From contig CP070776.1 in the NCBI GenBank assembly GCA_020346205.1, forward strand, positions 555,628 to 562,371: a DNA stretch of 6,744 nucleotides. The letters run 5' to 3'. A program made the position numbers and the translations under genes. Within the stretch, counting starts at the first letter, position 1. Each line of letters starts with the position of its first letter. Below the pieces are notes generated by a model. It made no database searches. It was given only the letters and a program-made list of their open reading frames with translations, and had not been told where the DNA came from. Of this stretch, positions 1 through 6,744 are shown in pieces. This DNA comes from Deltaproteobacteria bacterium (GTDB lineage: Bacteria; Desulfobacterota; Desulfobulbia; Desulfobulbales; BM004).

Positions 1-196
1 TGCCTATGGTTACATCAAGCAGGAACTCGTTGAACTCATAGAGGATTATTTTAAAGAAGCCCGTGAGAAGCGGACTGAACTATTGCAGGACAAGGAATTC
101 CTGAAAAAGATACTGGCCCATGGGGCTTTAAAAGCACGAGAAAAAGCAGCCCCAACCTTAGACCTTGTCAGGCAAAGGGTGGGGCTTAAGTACTAA
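1..196 (+). CDS. trpS: Tryptophanyl-tRNA synthetase, C-terminal fragment (5' end outside window)
   Basis: The reading frame opens at position 2 and ends at TAA 194-196, giving the last 65 residues of a protein whose start lies outside the window. The tail is highly charged and helical, with stretches such as AYGYIKQEL, ELLQDKEFL and LAHGALKAREKA, ending VRQRVGLKY. This is the pattern of the C-terminal helices of bacterial class I tryptophanyl-tRNA synthetases: a YG..K..L segment, then a helix with a Y.ELL or T.ELL motif, then a 'GA.KAR..A..TL..VR..VGL' end. The enzyme charges tRNA-Trp in the cytoplasm. The HIGH and KMSKS catalytic motifs would lie upstream and cannot be seen, so the call rests on the tail alone. 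The gene converges on the isomerase gene, leaving a 57-bp gap. Confidence 0.8.
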   Translation, partial: AYGYIKQELVELIEDYFKEAREKRTELLQDKEFLKKILAHGALKAREKAAPTLDLVRQRVGLKY

Positions 197-220
197 CTGA
201 ATGGTGAAAGCATTCAGTTA
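194..220. terminator. Perfect 10-bp hairpin at the convergent gene junction (possible terminator)
   Basis: TAACTGAATG (194-203) and CATTCAGTTA (211-220) are exact reverse complements around a 7-base loop. The left arm begins with the trpS stop codon itself. It lies between two convergent genes, where a shared terminator would be expected. However, the stem has only 3 G-C pairs and no T-run follows on either strand, so it is not a textbook intrinsic terminator. A second, AT-only dyad, AAAATT-CAT-AATTTT, follows at 233-247. The hairpin could instead protect the 3' end of the message or assist factor-dependent termination. Confidence 0.4.
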
Positions 221-253
221 AATTAAGAATTCAAAATTCATAATTTTACATTT

Positions 254-1291
254 CTAAAAGTCCAGCAATTCAACCTCAAAGACAAGGGTAGAATTTCCTG
301 GTATGGGTCCCCGGCCCCGAGCACCATAGGCCAATTGTGGTGGGATAATAAGGATTCTCTTTTCGCCTTTTTTCATATCAAGCAGTGCCTCATCCCAACC
401 CTTGATTACCCTTCCTGTCCCCACCGGAAAACGGATCGGCTCACCTCTGTCCACTGATGAGTCAAACAAGCGGCCGTTAAGGAACATTCCAACATAATGG
501 GCACTGACGGTATCACCAACTTTGGGTTTTGCATCACCGCTGCCCTCTTTAACAACTTCATACATCAAGCCTGAATCGGTTGCTACGGCATTTGGCCACC
601 TTGCTTTAATCGTGGCCATTTCTTCTTCCCGTGTTTCTTTTTCCTTGGCAGCCTTGTTTTTGTCCAGTTCACTCAACATCTTGTCGAATGATTCCTGGGT
701 TGCCTTAAAGGATTCTGCCTTGTCTCCGACCCTTATGATTTCTATTCTTGTTATGGTATCGCCCTGCTTAATGGCATTGACTACATCCTGCCCTGAAACC
801 ACATGCCCGAAAACAGAATGCTTGTTGTCGAGCCAGGGTGTGGGAACATGGGTAATGAAGAACTGACTGCCGTTTGTCCCCGGGCCGGCATTTGCCATGG
901 AAAGGATTCCCGGGCGGTCATGTTTGAGGCTGGGATCAAACTCATCGGGAAAATCGTAGCCTGGCCCTCCTGACCCTGATCCAAGTGGATCACCACCCTG
1001 GACCATAAAATTATTAATTACTCTGTGGAATTTGAGACCATCGTAATAACGGCCGCTGGTTCTGCCCTTGGAATCATTGAAGTCCTTGGTGCCCTCTGCC
1101 AGACCAACAAAGTTTGTAACAGTCAGAGGTGTTTTTTCAAATTCAAGTTTTACGGTTATATCTCCTTTTGAGGTAATAAATTTTGCATACAATCCATCAT
1201 CTAGTTTTGTTTCAGCAGCCATGAGTTCCCCTTTTGTACTGTTGCAGAGTGCGGTTAAAATAATTATAAATGCCAGTAGGTAGTGTTTCAT
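254..1291 (-). CDS. Secreted dual-domain peptidyl-prolyl isomerase (cyclophilin + FKBP)
   Basis: A 345-residue protein that catalyses cis-trans isomerisation of X-Pro bonds, probably in the periplasm. Residues 1-22 look like a signal peptide: MK, then a hydrophobic run at 4-15. Cys16 has a poor lipobox context, so a lipoprotein is unlikely. A cyclophilin domain spans about 35-190, with the expected active-site residues: FHR (Arg90), FMVQGGD (95-101), the SMANAG segment from 131, SQFF (142-145), and WLDNKH (153-158) with the Trp linked to cyclosporin binding. A charged, Lys/Glu-rich helical linker covers about 191-236. An FKBP domain fills about 240-345, with Tyr266, Phe276-Asp277, Phe288, Val295-Ile296, Trp299, Tyr322 and Phe338 at the usual pocket positions. 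Both active sites look intact. A longer TTG start at 1307-1309 exists, but the ATG at 1289-1291 has AAGGAG seven bases upstream and gives a cleaner signal peptide, so I chose it. The gene is transcribed alone, convergent with trpS and divergent from waaA. Either domain alone would be ordinary; the fusion is uncommon. Confidence 0.93.
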   Translation of the reverse strand: MKHYLLAFIIILTALCNSTKGELMAAETKLDDGLYAKFITSKGDITVKLEFEKTPLTVTNFVGLAEGTKDFNDSKGRTSGRYYDGLKFHRVINNFMVQGGDPLGSGSGGPGYDFPDEFDPSLKHDRPGILSMANAGPGTNGSQFFITHVPTPWLDNKHSVFGHVVSGQDVVNAIKQGDTITRIEIIRVGDKAESFKATQESFDKMLSELDKNKAAKEKETREEEMATIKARWPNAVATDSGLMYEVVKEGSGDAKPKVGDTVSAHYVGMFLNGRLFDSSVDRGEPIRFPVGTGRVIKGWDEALLDMKKGEKRILIIPPQLAYGARGRGPIPGNSTLVFEVELLDF

Positions 1292-1298
1292 GAAAATT

Positions 1299-1304
1299 CT
1301 CCTT
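1299..1304 (-). promoter_or_regulatory. Ribosome binding site that decides the start of the isomerase gene
   Basis: On the minus strand AAGGAG lies seven bases before ATG (1289-1291). The alternative TTG start (1307-1309) lies upstream of this site, and the site itself would then be codons 2-4 of the longer protein. This strongly favours the ATG start. Confidence 0.85.
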
Positions 1305-1340
1305 GTCAATTCGGCAACAAAGCCTAACTAATTTGCCAGG

Positions 1341-1369
1341 TTAGCCGGTAAAAAATTAGCGATAAAAAA
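1341..1369. repeat. Imperfect tandem repeat, two units of about 15 bp
   Basis: TTAGCCGGTAAAAAA (1341-1355) is followed directly by TTAGCGATAAAAAA (1356-1369). They match apart from a one-base gap and one substitution (CCGGT against CGAT). The pair lies in the probable untranslated leader of the isomerase message. It may be a protein-binding site or slippage in AT-rich DNA. Confidence 0.45.
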
Positions 1370-1414
1370 TATGAGTATTTAATAGCGAACATCATTCATG
1401 AAAGGTTTACTTTG

Positions 1415-1441
1415 ATTACAAAGACATAATCCTGTTGTCAA
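1415..1441 (-). promoter_or_regulatory. Candidate sigma-70 promoter for the isomerase gene
   Basis: Read on the minus strand, a perfect TTGACA (complement of 1436-1441) is followed 15 bases later by TGTAAT (complement of 1415-1420, 5/6 match to TATAAT). The spacer is shorter than the ideal 17, which lowers confidence. The -10 box overlaps the small dyad at 1410-1423, which could be an operator. The implied untranslated leader is a little over 110 bases. Confidence 0.35.
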
Positions 1442-1472
1442 GCAAAACTCAGTCTGAAATACCATAATTTTA

Positions 1473-1501
1473 TTGACGTAATGAGGGATTAAGGGTTAAA
1501 T
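1473..1501 (+). promoter_or_regulatory. Candidate sigma-70 promoter for waaA
   Basis: TTGACG (1473-1478, 5/6) is separated by exactly 17 bases from TTAAAT (1496-1501, 4/6). It lies about 58 bases before the waaA start, in the right direction and in an AT-rich setting. Predicted by pattern only. Confidence 0.45.
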
Positions 1502-1558
1502 AACTCGATTTTTCTTAAGCCCATTAAATTCAATTTTCAAACCAGGTAGCGTATACCG

Positions 1559-2851
1559 TTGCTTTACGGACTCTATCAACTTTTTGGCTGGCTGACGTTT
1601 ATTATAGGATTACCTTTTTTTCTCCTATACAGTCTAGGTACAGGTCGGTATCGGGAAGGATTGGGGCAGAGATTTGGATATTTGGGTACTGAAGAGCTAA
1701 AGCAGGGTCATACCATGACGATATGGCTTCATGGCGCCTCTGTTGGAGAAGTTCTGCTGGCCATGATATTAATAAAGGAACTGGCAGTAATTCTACCTGG
1801 GGCTGATTTTGTCCTCTCTACCATGACTGAGCAGGGCATGGAAGTCGCGAGAAAGCAGGAAGGTGTAAAGGTCCGGTGTATTTATGCACCGCTTGACCTG
1901 GTTGGTATAGTCGGAAGGGCAATTAGAAAGATAAAGCCTTCCCTGTATATTTGCCTGGAAACAGAATTATGGCCTGCATTTCTTTTGGAAGCAAAGAGAT
2001 CAGGTGTAAAACTTGTCCTCCTGAATGGCAGGTTAAGTGAGCGTTCCTATCAGCGTTATAAGTTGGTCAAGGGATTCATGAAAAGGATTTTATCCTGCTT
2101 TTCCATGATTTCTGTTATCCAGCAAACTGATGCAAAGCGCTATATAAGTTTAGGTGCAGAACCTGGTAAAATAAGAGTGCTGGGTAATGCCAAGTATGAT
2201 CAGGCTGAGAAAAACCTGGCGCCTGAAAGCCAGGAGCATTATCGAAGCTGGTTGAATTTGCACCAGGAGCAACCTCTTTTTGTTGCAGGTAGCACCCATA
2301 CAGGGGAGGAGGAAATGCTGCTGGCTGTTTTTCAGGACTTGAAAAAGGCGACCGGTCTGCAGGATCTTGTCTGGATAGTGGCCCCCAGGCACTTGCAGCG
2401 TTTGGCTGAAGTGGAAGAGATGCTGAACCAGAAGCAGGTTCCCTATGAGCGTTTGAGCGACCTTAAAAGTTCTGAGCGAAAAACTGATACCATCCTGGTT
2501 GATTCCATGGGGGATCTTGCAGGATTTTATTCCATAGCTTCTTATGTATTCTGTGGTGGCAGCCTGGTTGAGCGCGGCGGTCACAACATTATGGAAGCAG
2601 CGATTTTCGGCAAACCGGTATTTTATGGGCCGAGCATGAAGGACTTTAGCGATGCCGCTGAACTCCTTGAGTCGGGTGGCGGGGGTTTCCCGGTAGGTGG
2701 ACCGGAGGCCTTGACAGAGTCAATCCTGTACTTCATGGATCACCCGGAAGAGTATGACCTTGCAGGCAAGCGGGCCCGTGAAGTTGCTGCCACTCAACAA
2801 GGAGCTGCCAGAAAACAGGCCCAACTTATTAAAGATGTTCTCAAGCATTGA
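1559..2851 (+). CDS. waaA: 3-deoxy-D-manno-octulosonic acid (Kdo) transferase
   Basis: A 430-residue membrane-anchored glycosyltransferase (GT30 family; GT-B fold) that moves Kdo from CMP-Kdo to the tetra-acylated lipid A precursor on the cytoplasmic face of the inner membrane. The length is normal for the family. Residues about 7-28 are a hydrophobic anchor. Family motifs appear in order: HGASVGE with the catalytic-base Glu64; LSTMTEQG; ETELWP (134-139); NGRLSERS (156-163); AGSTHTGEEE (243-252); APRH (275-278); DSMGDL (315-320); GGSLVERGGHN (333-343) followed by MEAA; and GKPVFYGP. All expected key residues are present. The start is TTG: an in-frame TAG at 1547-1549 rules out a longer form, and only a weak AGGT (1544-1547) lies 11 bases upstream, so translation may be modest. 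Whether it adds one, two or more Kdo units cannot be read from the sequence. carA follows after 86 bp on the same strand. No other LPS gene lies in the window. Confidence 0.95.
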   Translation: MLYGLYQLFGWLTFIIGLPFFLLYSLGTGRYREGLGQRFGYLGTEELKQGHTMTIWLHGASVGEVLLAMILIKELAVILPGADFVLSTMTEQGMEVARKQEGVKVRCIYAPLDLVGIVGRAIRKIKPSLYICLETELWPAFLLEAKRSGVKLVLLNGRLSERSYQRYKLVKGFMKRILSCFSMISVIQQTDAKRYISLGAEPGKIRVLGNAKYDQAEKNLAPESQEHYRSWLNLHQEQPLFVAGSTHTGEEEMLLAVFQDLKKATGLQDLVWIVAPRHLQRLAEVEEMLNQKQVPYERLSDLKSSERKTDTILVDSMGDLAGFYSIASYVFCGGSLVERGGHNIMEAAIFGKPVFYGPSMKDFSDAAELLESGGGGFPVGGPEALTESILYFMDHPEEYDLAGKRAREVAATQQGAARKQAQLIKDVLKH

Positions 2852-2862
2852 AAATTTGGTGT

Positions 2863-2891
2863 TTGCAATGTCCGCACTTCATAACTATAAA
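2863..2891 (+). promoter_or_regulatory. Candidate sigma-70 promoter for carA(B)
   Basis: TTGCAA (2863-2868, 4/6) is followed after exactly 17 bases by TATAAA (2886-2891, 5/6). Transcription would start near 2898, leaving a leader of about 40 bases, too short for an attenuator. It lies wholly in the waaA-carA gap, so carAB can probably be transcribed apart from waaA. I see no clear arginine-repressor box or other known operator. Confidence 0.5.
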
Positions 2892-2899
2892 ATGATTTT
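2881..2899 (+). repeat. AT-rich 19-bp element, copy upstream of carA
   Basis: The 19 bases at 2881-2899 (starting ATAACTATAAAA, ending TGATTTT) match those at 4062-4080 in 17 of 19 positions. This copy begins 57 bases before the carA ATG and contains the putative -10 box. Its right part also forms an AT-only dyad, TATAAAA (2886-2892) with TTTTATA (2898-2904). Low sequence complexity means chance is possible. Confidence 0.45.
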
Positions 2900-2924
2900 T
2901 TATAAAAGATTAAAAACAGGCACA

Positions 2925-2930
2925 AGAAGG
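2925..2930 (+). promoter_or_regulatory. Ribosome binding site of carA
   Basis: AGAAGG lies seven bases before the ATG at 2938. This is a good Shine-Dalgarno match and supports the chosen start, which also gives the normal family N-terminus (MKALVALEDG). Confidence 0.75.
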
Positions 2931-2937
2931 TAAGAGT

Positions 2938-4047
2938 ATGAAAGCGCTTGTCGCTCTAGAGGATGGAACAATATTTGAAGGCGAATCATTCACCGGGGCC
3001 GGAGAGGCAACAGGTGAAATTGTCTTTAACACTGGGATGACTGGGTACCAGGAGATACTGACTGACCCTTCTTATAAGGGACAGATAGTTACTATGACCT
3101 ACCCCCTTATAGGCAATTACGGTATCAACCTGGAAGATATGGAGTCTGCCAGAATCCAGCCACAAGCTTTTCTGGTGAAGGAATACAATGCCATACCCAG
3201 TAATTTTCGTTCAACTTCAACATTGGCTTCTTTTCTGCAACAGTATTCCATATTAGGGGTTGAAGGCATAGATACCCGGGCCTTGACCAAACATATTCGT
3301 AAGGCCGGGGCCATGAAAGGAGTGGTATCCACCAAGATACTGGACCCTGAACAACTGGTTAAAATGGCACAGGAATCTGAAGGACTGGTGGGTAGAGATC
3401 TGGTGCGGGAAGTAACCTGTCATCAACCCTATGGCTGGTCGGAAACAGGCCCCAGTAACGGGGATAAATTTACTACCGCATCGAGTGGCAGGTATAAGGT
3501 TGTAGCCATTGATTATGGACTGAAGTTCAACCAGCTCAGGATCCTGGCAGAGAAAGGCTGTGCGATTCAGGTAGTACCTGCTGATGCCGGCCCAGATGTC
3601 ATTCTTGGCTTAGAACCTGATGGCATATTCCTGTCGAATGGCCCTGGTGATCCTGCTGGAGTCCAAGGGGTGGTGGAAACTGTCCGGGAACTGCTCGGTA
3701 AAAAACCGATCTTCGGCATTTGTCTCGGTCATCAGATTTTGGGTTTGGCATACGGCGGCACAACATATAAATTGAAATTCGGGCATCGTGGCTCAAATCA
3801 GCCAGTGAAAGATCTGGAAACCGGCTGTATTGAAATAACTTCTCAAAATCATGGTTTTTGTGTGGATCTAAAGAGTTTAGATCCAGATGAAGTTGAACTG
3901 ACCCATGTCAACCTTAACGACGGCAGCCTGGAGGGAATGAAACATAAGAAATTCCCTGCATTTTCAGTGCAATATCACCCTGAAAATGCTCCTGGTCCCC
4001 ATGATTCACTGTACCTGTTTGACCGTTTTATTGAGATGATGGGGTAA
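2938..4047 (+). CDS. carA: Carbamoyl-phosphate synthase small (glutaminase) subunit
   Basis: A 369-residue cytoplasmic subunit that hydrolyses glutamine and channels the ammonia to CarB for carbamoyl phosphate, the precursor of pyrimidines and arginine. The N-terminal CPSase small-chain domain covers about 1-135, with the family signatures ALEDGTIFEGESF, FNTGMTGYQE and DPSYKGQIV. The class I glutamine amidotransferase domain covers about 185-369: AIDYGLKFNQ (190-199), LSNGPGDP (232-239), the nucleophile Cys262 in GICLGHQ, the glutamine-binding SQNHGF (302-307), and the triad partners His347 and Glu349 in QYHPEN. The triad is complete and the length is close to that of the E. coli protein. A small oddity is NQPV at 287-290, where many homologues have NHPV. 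carB follows after 68 bp on the same strand, as in most carAB operons. Confidence 0.97.
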   Translation: MKALVALEDGTIFEGESFTGAGEATGEIVFNTGMTGYQEILTDPSYKGQIVTMTYPLIGNYGINLEDMESARIQPQAFLVKEYNAIPSNFRSTSTLASFLQQYSILGVEGIDTRALTKHIRKAGAMKGVVSTKILDPEQLVKMAQESEGLVGRDLVREVTCHQPYGWSETGPSNGDKFTTASSGRYKVVAIDYGLKFNQLRILAEKGCAIQVVPADAGPDVILGLEPDGIFLSNGPGDPAGVQGVVETVRELLGKKPIFGICLGHQILGLAYGGTTYKLKFGHRGSNQPVKDLETGCIEITSQNHGFCVDLKSLDPDEVELTHVNLNDGSLEGMKHKKFPAFSVQYHPENAPGPHDSLYLFDRFIEMMG

Positions 4048-4061
4048 GAATAAAGTTAGCA

Positions 4062-4080
4062 ATAACTGTAAAATAATTTT
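4062..4080 (+). repeat. AT-rich 19-bp element, copy upstream of carB
   Basis: Matches 2881-2899 in 17 of 19 positions (starting ATAACTGTAAAA, ending TAATTTT) and begins 54 bases before the carB ATG. The match does not continue clearly on either side. It could be a shared regulator site or the -10 region of a carB-specific promoter, though I see no matching -35 box 17 bases upstream. Confidence 0.45.
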
Positions 4081-4115
4081 CATATAAACCTAAAAAAATA
4101 TTAGCTAGTAAGCCC

Positions 4116-6744
4116 ATGCCAAAACGTACAGACATCAAGAAGATTCTCATAATCGGATCTGGCCCAATAATTATCAGCCAGGCATGCGAATTCGATTATT
4201 CAGGAACCCAGGCGGTGAAAGCCTTGAAAGAGGAAGGGTATGAGGTCGTTCTGATCAATTCCAATCCGGCCACAATAATGACTGATCCGGAACTTGCCGA
4301 CAAAACCTATATAGAACCTATAACCCCTGAAATGGTCGCCAAGGTAATAGAAAAGGAACAGCCTGATGCCCTGCTGCCGACGCTGGGCGGACAGACAGGT
4401 TTGAATACAGCCATTAAAGTGGCTGAAATGGGCGTTTTGGAGAAATACGACGTTGAAATGCTGGCAGCTGATATCAAGGTAATCCGCAAGGCAGAAGGGC
4501 GCGAGGAATTCAGGGCTGCCATGAAAAAAATCGGCTTGAAGGTCCCCGAGAGCGCTATTGTGCATACGGTAGAGGAGGCCCTGGCGGCAGCTGAGCAGAT
4601 AGGCTTTCCCATTATTGTACGGCCGAGTTTTACTCTAGGCGGTACAGGTGGGGGTGTTGCCTATAATATGCAGGAACTTGAAACGCTATCTACAGCAGGT
4701 ATTGATCTCAGCCTGAATAATGAAGTCATGCTGGAACGCAGCCTTCTTGGCTGGAAGGAATACGAACTCGAGGTCATGCGGGACAAGAACGACAATGTGG
4801 TAATTGTCTGTCCCATTGAGAATATGGATGCAATGGGGGTCCATACAGGTGATTCGATAACCGTAGCTCCTGCCCAGACCCTTACTGACAGGGAATATCA
4901 GTTGATGCGTAATGCTTCAATTGCCATTATGCGGGAAATAGGGGTTGAAACAGGGGGCTCAAATGTCCAGTTTGCTGTCAATCCGGTGGATGGAGAGTTA
5001 ATGGTTATTGAAATGAACCCCAGGGTTTCCAGAAGCTCAGCCCTTGCATCTAAGGCCACTGGTTTCCCCATTGCAAAAATTGCCGCCAAACTGGCCATTG
5101 GATATACCCTTGATGAAATACCCAATGATATTACCAGGGAAACTTACGCCTCTTTTGAGCCTACAATCGATTATTGCGTTGTGAAAATACCACGCTGGAC
5201 CTTTGAGAAATTTCCTGAAGCAGAGGATGTTCTGACAACTGCAATGAAGTCCGTGGGTGAGACAATGGCAATTGGCCGGACCTTTAAGGAGGCCTTTCAA
5301 AAAGGCTTGCGCTCCCTTGAAATTGGACGCATGGGTTTTGGCAATGACGGCAAGGATTCCCTAACCACAATGGATGAGGCGGAACTGGAGAAAAAACTGG
5401 TCACCCCCAACTCACAGAGAATTTTCTGCCTGTATGAAGCCTTAAGGCGCGGCATGAGTATTGAGGAACTCTACCGAATAACCTATATCGATCCGTGGTT
5501 CCTGAACAATCTCAAGCAACTGGTTGAAACAGAAGCCAGCATTACAGAGACAGGATTTCATGGTTTAACAAAGGACTTTCTGCGTAAGATCAAGCAGCAG
5601 GGTTTTTCGGATGTTCAGGTTGCACATCTTACCGGCACTACGGAAGATGATATTCGGGAACTGCGACTGCAACAGGATCAGGTTCCTGTCTACAAACTGG
5701 TTGATACCTGTGCAGCGGAATTTGAGGCCTATACACCGTATTATTACTCCACATATGAAACAGAAGATGAATCCAGGGTGAGCTCTACGAAAAAAGTTAT
5801 GATCTTAGGTGGTGGACCTAACCGCATCGGCCAGGGTATAGAGTTTGACTACTGCTGTGTTCATGCCTCCTTTGCCTTGAAGGAGATGGGTATAGAGTCC
5901 ATTATGGTCAACTCCAATCCGGAAACAGTAAGTACTGACTATGATACTTCGGATAAACTCTATTTTGAACCATTAACCAGGGAGGATGTACTCAATATCA
6001 TAGAACGGGAAAAGCCTGACGGAGTTATAGTCCAGTTTGGAGGTCAGACACCCTTGAACCTGGCAGTTCCCCTTGCAGATGCAAAGGTACCCATCGTCGG
6101 GACTTCGCCTGATTCAATAGACAGGGCTGAAGACCGAAAACGGTTTCAGCAGTTTCTGCAGAAATTAAACCTTAAGCAACCGGCCAACGGCACTGCACGC
6201 ACCATGGAAGAGGCGCTTGAAATAGCCGAGCGCATCGGCTATCCGGTGGTGGTTCGGCCTTCGTATGTCCTTGGCGGCAGGGCCATGCGCATTGTATACA
6301 ATGAGAAAGGGATAAGAGAATTCATGGCCTCTGCCATTATTGTTTCTTCGGAACATCCTGTACTGATTGATAAATTTTTAAAAGATGCCGTAGAAGTTGA
6401 TGTTGATGCCATTTCCGATGGAGAAGTTACCATTATAGGCGGCATAATGGAGCATATCGAGGAGGCGGGCATCCATTCAGGGGACTCTGCCTGCGTCCTG
6501 CCGCCCCATTCCTTGTCGTCTGAAATGATAGAGGAGATTAAGGAAGCCTCAAAGGCCATGGCCCAGGAATTAAATGTTATCGGTCTGATGAATGTCCAGT
6601 TTGCAGTCAAAGATAATGAGCTCTATATCCTTGAAGTAAATCCCAGGGCCTCCCGTACTATACCTTTTGTAAGCAAGGCAACAGGCGTGCCTTTGGCAAA
6701 ACTTGCCACAAAGGTGATGATGGGCATGAAATTGACCGACCTGG
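4116..6744 (+). CDS. carB: Carbamoyl-phosphate synthase large subunit (3' end outside window)
   Basis: Open without interruption for 876 codons to the window edge; full-length family members have about 1070. CarB uses two ATP to turn bicarbonate and CarA-derived ammonia into carbamoyl phosphate. The N-terminal carboxyphosphate half covers about 1-400, with Arg129, Arg169 (VRPSF), Gln285 (NVQFAV), Glu299 and Asn301 (EMNPR) at the same numbers as in E. coli. The oligomerisation region is about 400-550. The second ATP-grasp half begins with [10 protein letters not shown] (565-574) and keeps Arg674, Arg714 (VRPSY), Gln828, Glu840 and Asn842. The end of this half and the allosteric MGS-like domain lie outside, so control by UMP or ornithine cannot be judged. 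Two residues differ from the usual pattern in the first half: Ser21 in PIIISQA (normally IGQ) and Gly128 in KAEGR (normally KAEDR). The ATG at 4116 gives the classic [17 protein letters not shown] start, but no strong Shine-Dalgarno precedes it, so translation may depend partly on carA. Confidence 0.97.
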   Translation, partial: MPKRTDIKKILIIGSGPIIISQACEFDYSGTQAVKALKEEGYEVVLINSNPATIMTDPELADKTYIEPITPEMVAKVIEKEQPDALLPTLGGQTGLNTAIKVAEMGVLEKYDVEMLAADIKVIRKAEGREEFRAAMKKIGLKVPESAIVHTVEEALAAAEQIGFPIIVRPSFTLGGTGGGVAYNMQELETLSTAGIDLSLNNEVMLERSLLGWKEYELEVMRDKNDNVVIVCPIENMDAMGVHTGDSITVAPAQTLTDREYQLMRNASIAIMREIGVETGGSNVQFAVNPVDGELMVIEMNPRVSRSSALASKATGFPIAKIAAKLAIGYTLDEIPNDITRETYASFEPTIDYCVVKIPRWTFEKFPEAEDVLTTAMKSVGETMAIGRTFKEAFQKGLRSLEIGRMGFGNDGKDSLTTMDEAELEKKLVTPNSQRIFCLYEALRRGMSIEELYRITYIDPWFLNNLKQLVETEASITETGFHGLTKDFLRKIKQQGFSDVQVAHLTGTTEDDIRELRLQQDQVPVYKLVDTCAAEFEAYTPYYYSTYETEDESRVSSTKKVMILGGGPNRIGQGIEFDYCCVHASFALKEMGIESIMVNSNPETVSTDYDTSDKLYFEPLTREDVLNIIEREKPDGVIVQFGGQTPLNLAVPLADAKVPIVGTSPDSIDRAEDRKRFQQFLQKLNLKQPANGTARTMEEALEIAERIGYPVVVRPSYVLGGRAMRIVYNEKGIREFMASAIIVSSEHPVLIDKFLKDAVEVDVDAISDGEVTIIGGIMEHIEEAGIHSGDSACVLPPHSLSSEMIEEIKEASKAMAQELNVIGLMNVQFAVKDNELYILEVNPRASRTIPFVSKATGVPLAKLATKVMMGMKLTDL

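Larger units (their letters stand above)
1292..1558. other. Divergent intergenic spacer between the isomerase gene and waaA
   Basis: About 267 AT-rich bases with no credible coding frame on either strand. It must hold the promoters of both neighbours. Visible content: the isomerase ribosome binding site; an imperfect tandem repeat at 1341-1369; a short dyad CTTTG-ATTA-CAAAG at 1410-1423; a TTGACA-type promoter candidate facing left at 1415-1441; and a promoter candidate facing right at 1473-1501. I see no RNA gene, riboswitch-like fold or insertion-element end. Confidence 0.7.

Noticed and set aside
522..866. Open frame on the plus strand, 114 codons
   Set aside because: Lies wholly antisense to the cyclophilin-FKBP gene, whose product is clearly recognised. 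It has no family resemblance and no ribosome site of note.
239..1472. Identical 10-mer CATAATTTTA at 239-248 and 1463-1472 flanking the isomerase gene, as a direct repeat of a mobile element
   Set aside because: Too short and AT-rich to be meaningful. The gene between has no transposase and normal flanks; chance is the simpler explanation.
2150..2584. Open frame on the minus strand, 144 codons
   Set aside because: Shadow of waaA: the plus-strand frame carries all the Kdo transferase motifs over this stretch.
2886..2904. AT-only inverted repeat as a waaA terminator
   Set aside because: The seven-pair stem has no G-C pairs and would be very unstable. It overlaps the better-supported -10 box of the carA promoter.
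4200..4612. Overlapping minus-strand frames of 121 and 101 codons inside carB
   Set aside because: carB is continuous and conserved through here. The antisense products look like random translation, rich in Ser, Phe and Cys.
6239..6610. Minus-strand frame of 123 codons inside carB
   Set aside because: Antisense to the conserved second ATP-grasp half of CarB; no independent support.
1..6744. CRISPR array, tRNA or rRNA gene, insertion sequence, toxin-antitoxin or defence genes
   Set aside because: No spaced direct repeats, no cloverleaf or rRNA-like stretch, no transposase motif, and all long open stretches are explained by the five housekeeping or folding genes.

Overview
This window is a conventional piece of bacterial chromosome. 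It holds five protein genes and no sign of a mobile element, CRISPR array, phage, rRNA or tRNA. The waaA gene makes the Kdo transferase of lipid A assembly, so the host is very probably a Gram-negative, LPS-bearing bacterium. A moderate base composition, AT-rich spacers, the CarB sequence style and a secreted cyclophilin-FKBP fusion would fit a deltaproteobacterium (Desulfobacterota-like). That placement is an impression from the protein sequences, not a measured result.

Layout. (1) Positions 1-196, plus strand: the last 65 codons of a gene that reads as tryptophanyl-tRNA synthetase (trpS). (2) Positions 254-1291, minus strand: a secreted two-domain peptidyl-prolyl isomerase, cyclophilin then FKBP, convergent with trpS. 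A 10-bp perfect hairpin that includes the trpS stop codon lies at the junction. (3) Positions 1292-1558: a gene-free divergent spacer with a candidate promoter in each direction. (4) Positions 1559-2851, plus strand: waaA (kdtA), starting at TTG. (5) Positions 2938-4047, plus strand: carA. (6) Positions 4116 to the window edge, plus strand: carB, intact for 876 codons and cut off by the end of the window.

How the genes work together. CarA (glutaminase) and CarB (synthetase) form carbamoyl-phosphate synthase, which feeds pyrimidine and arginine synthesis. WaaA adds Kdo to the lipid A precursor at the inner membrane. The isomerase probably works in the periplasm on protein folding, possibly of envelope proteins. 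waaA, carA and carB lie in the same direction with gaps of 86 and 68 bp, so read-through is possible, but a good candidate promoter precedes carA.

Most notable points. The cyclophilin-FKBP fusion is an uncommon but known architecture. A 19-bp AT-rich element recurs (17/19 identical) at nearly the same distance upstream of carA and carB. CarB carries two local substitutions in its N-terminal synthetase half. I found no convincing undescribed system here.
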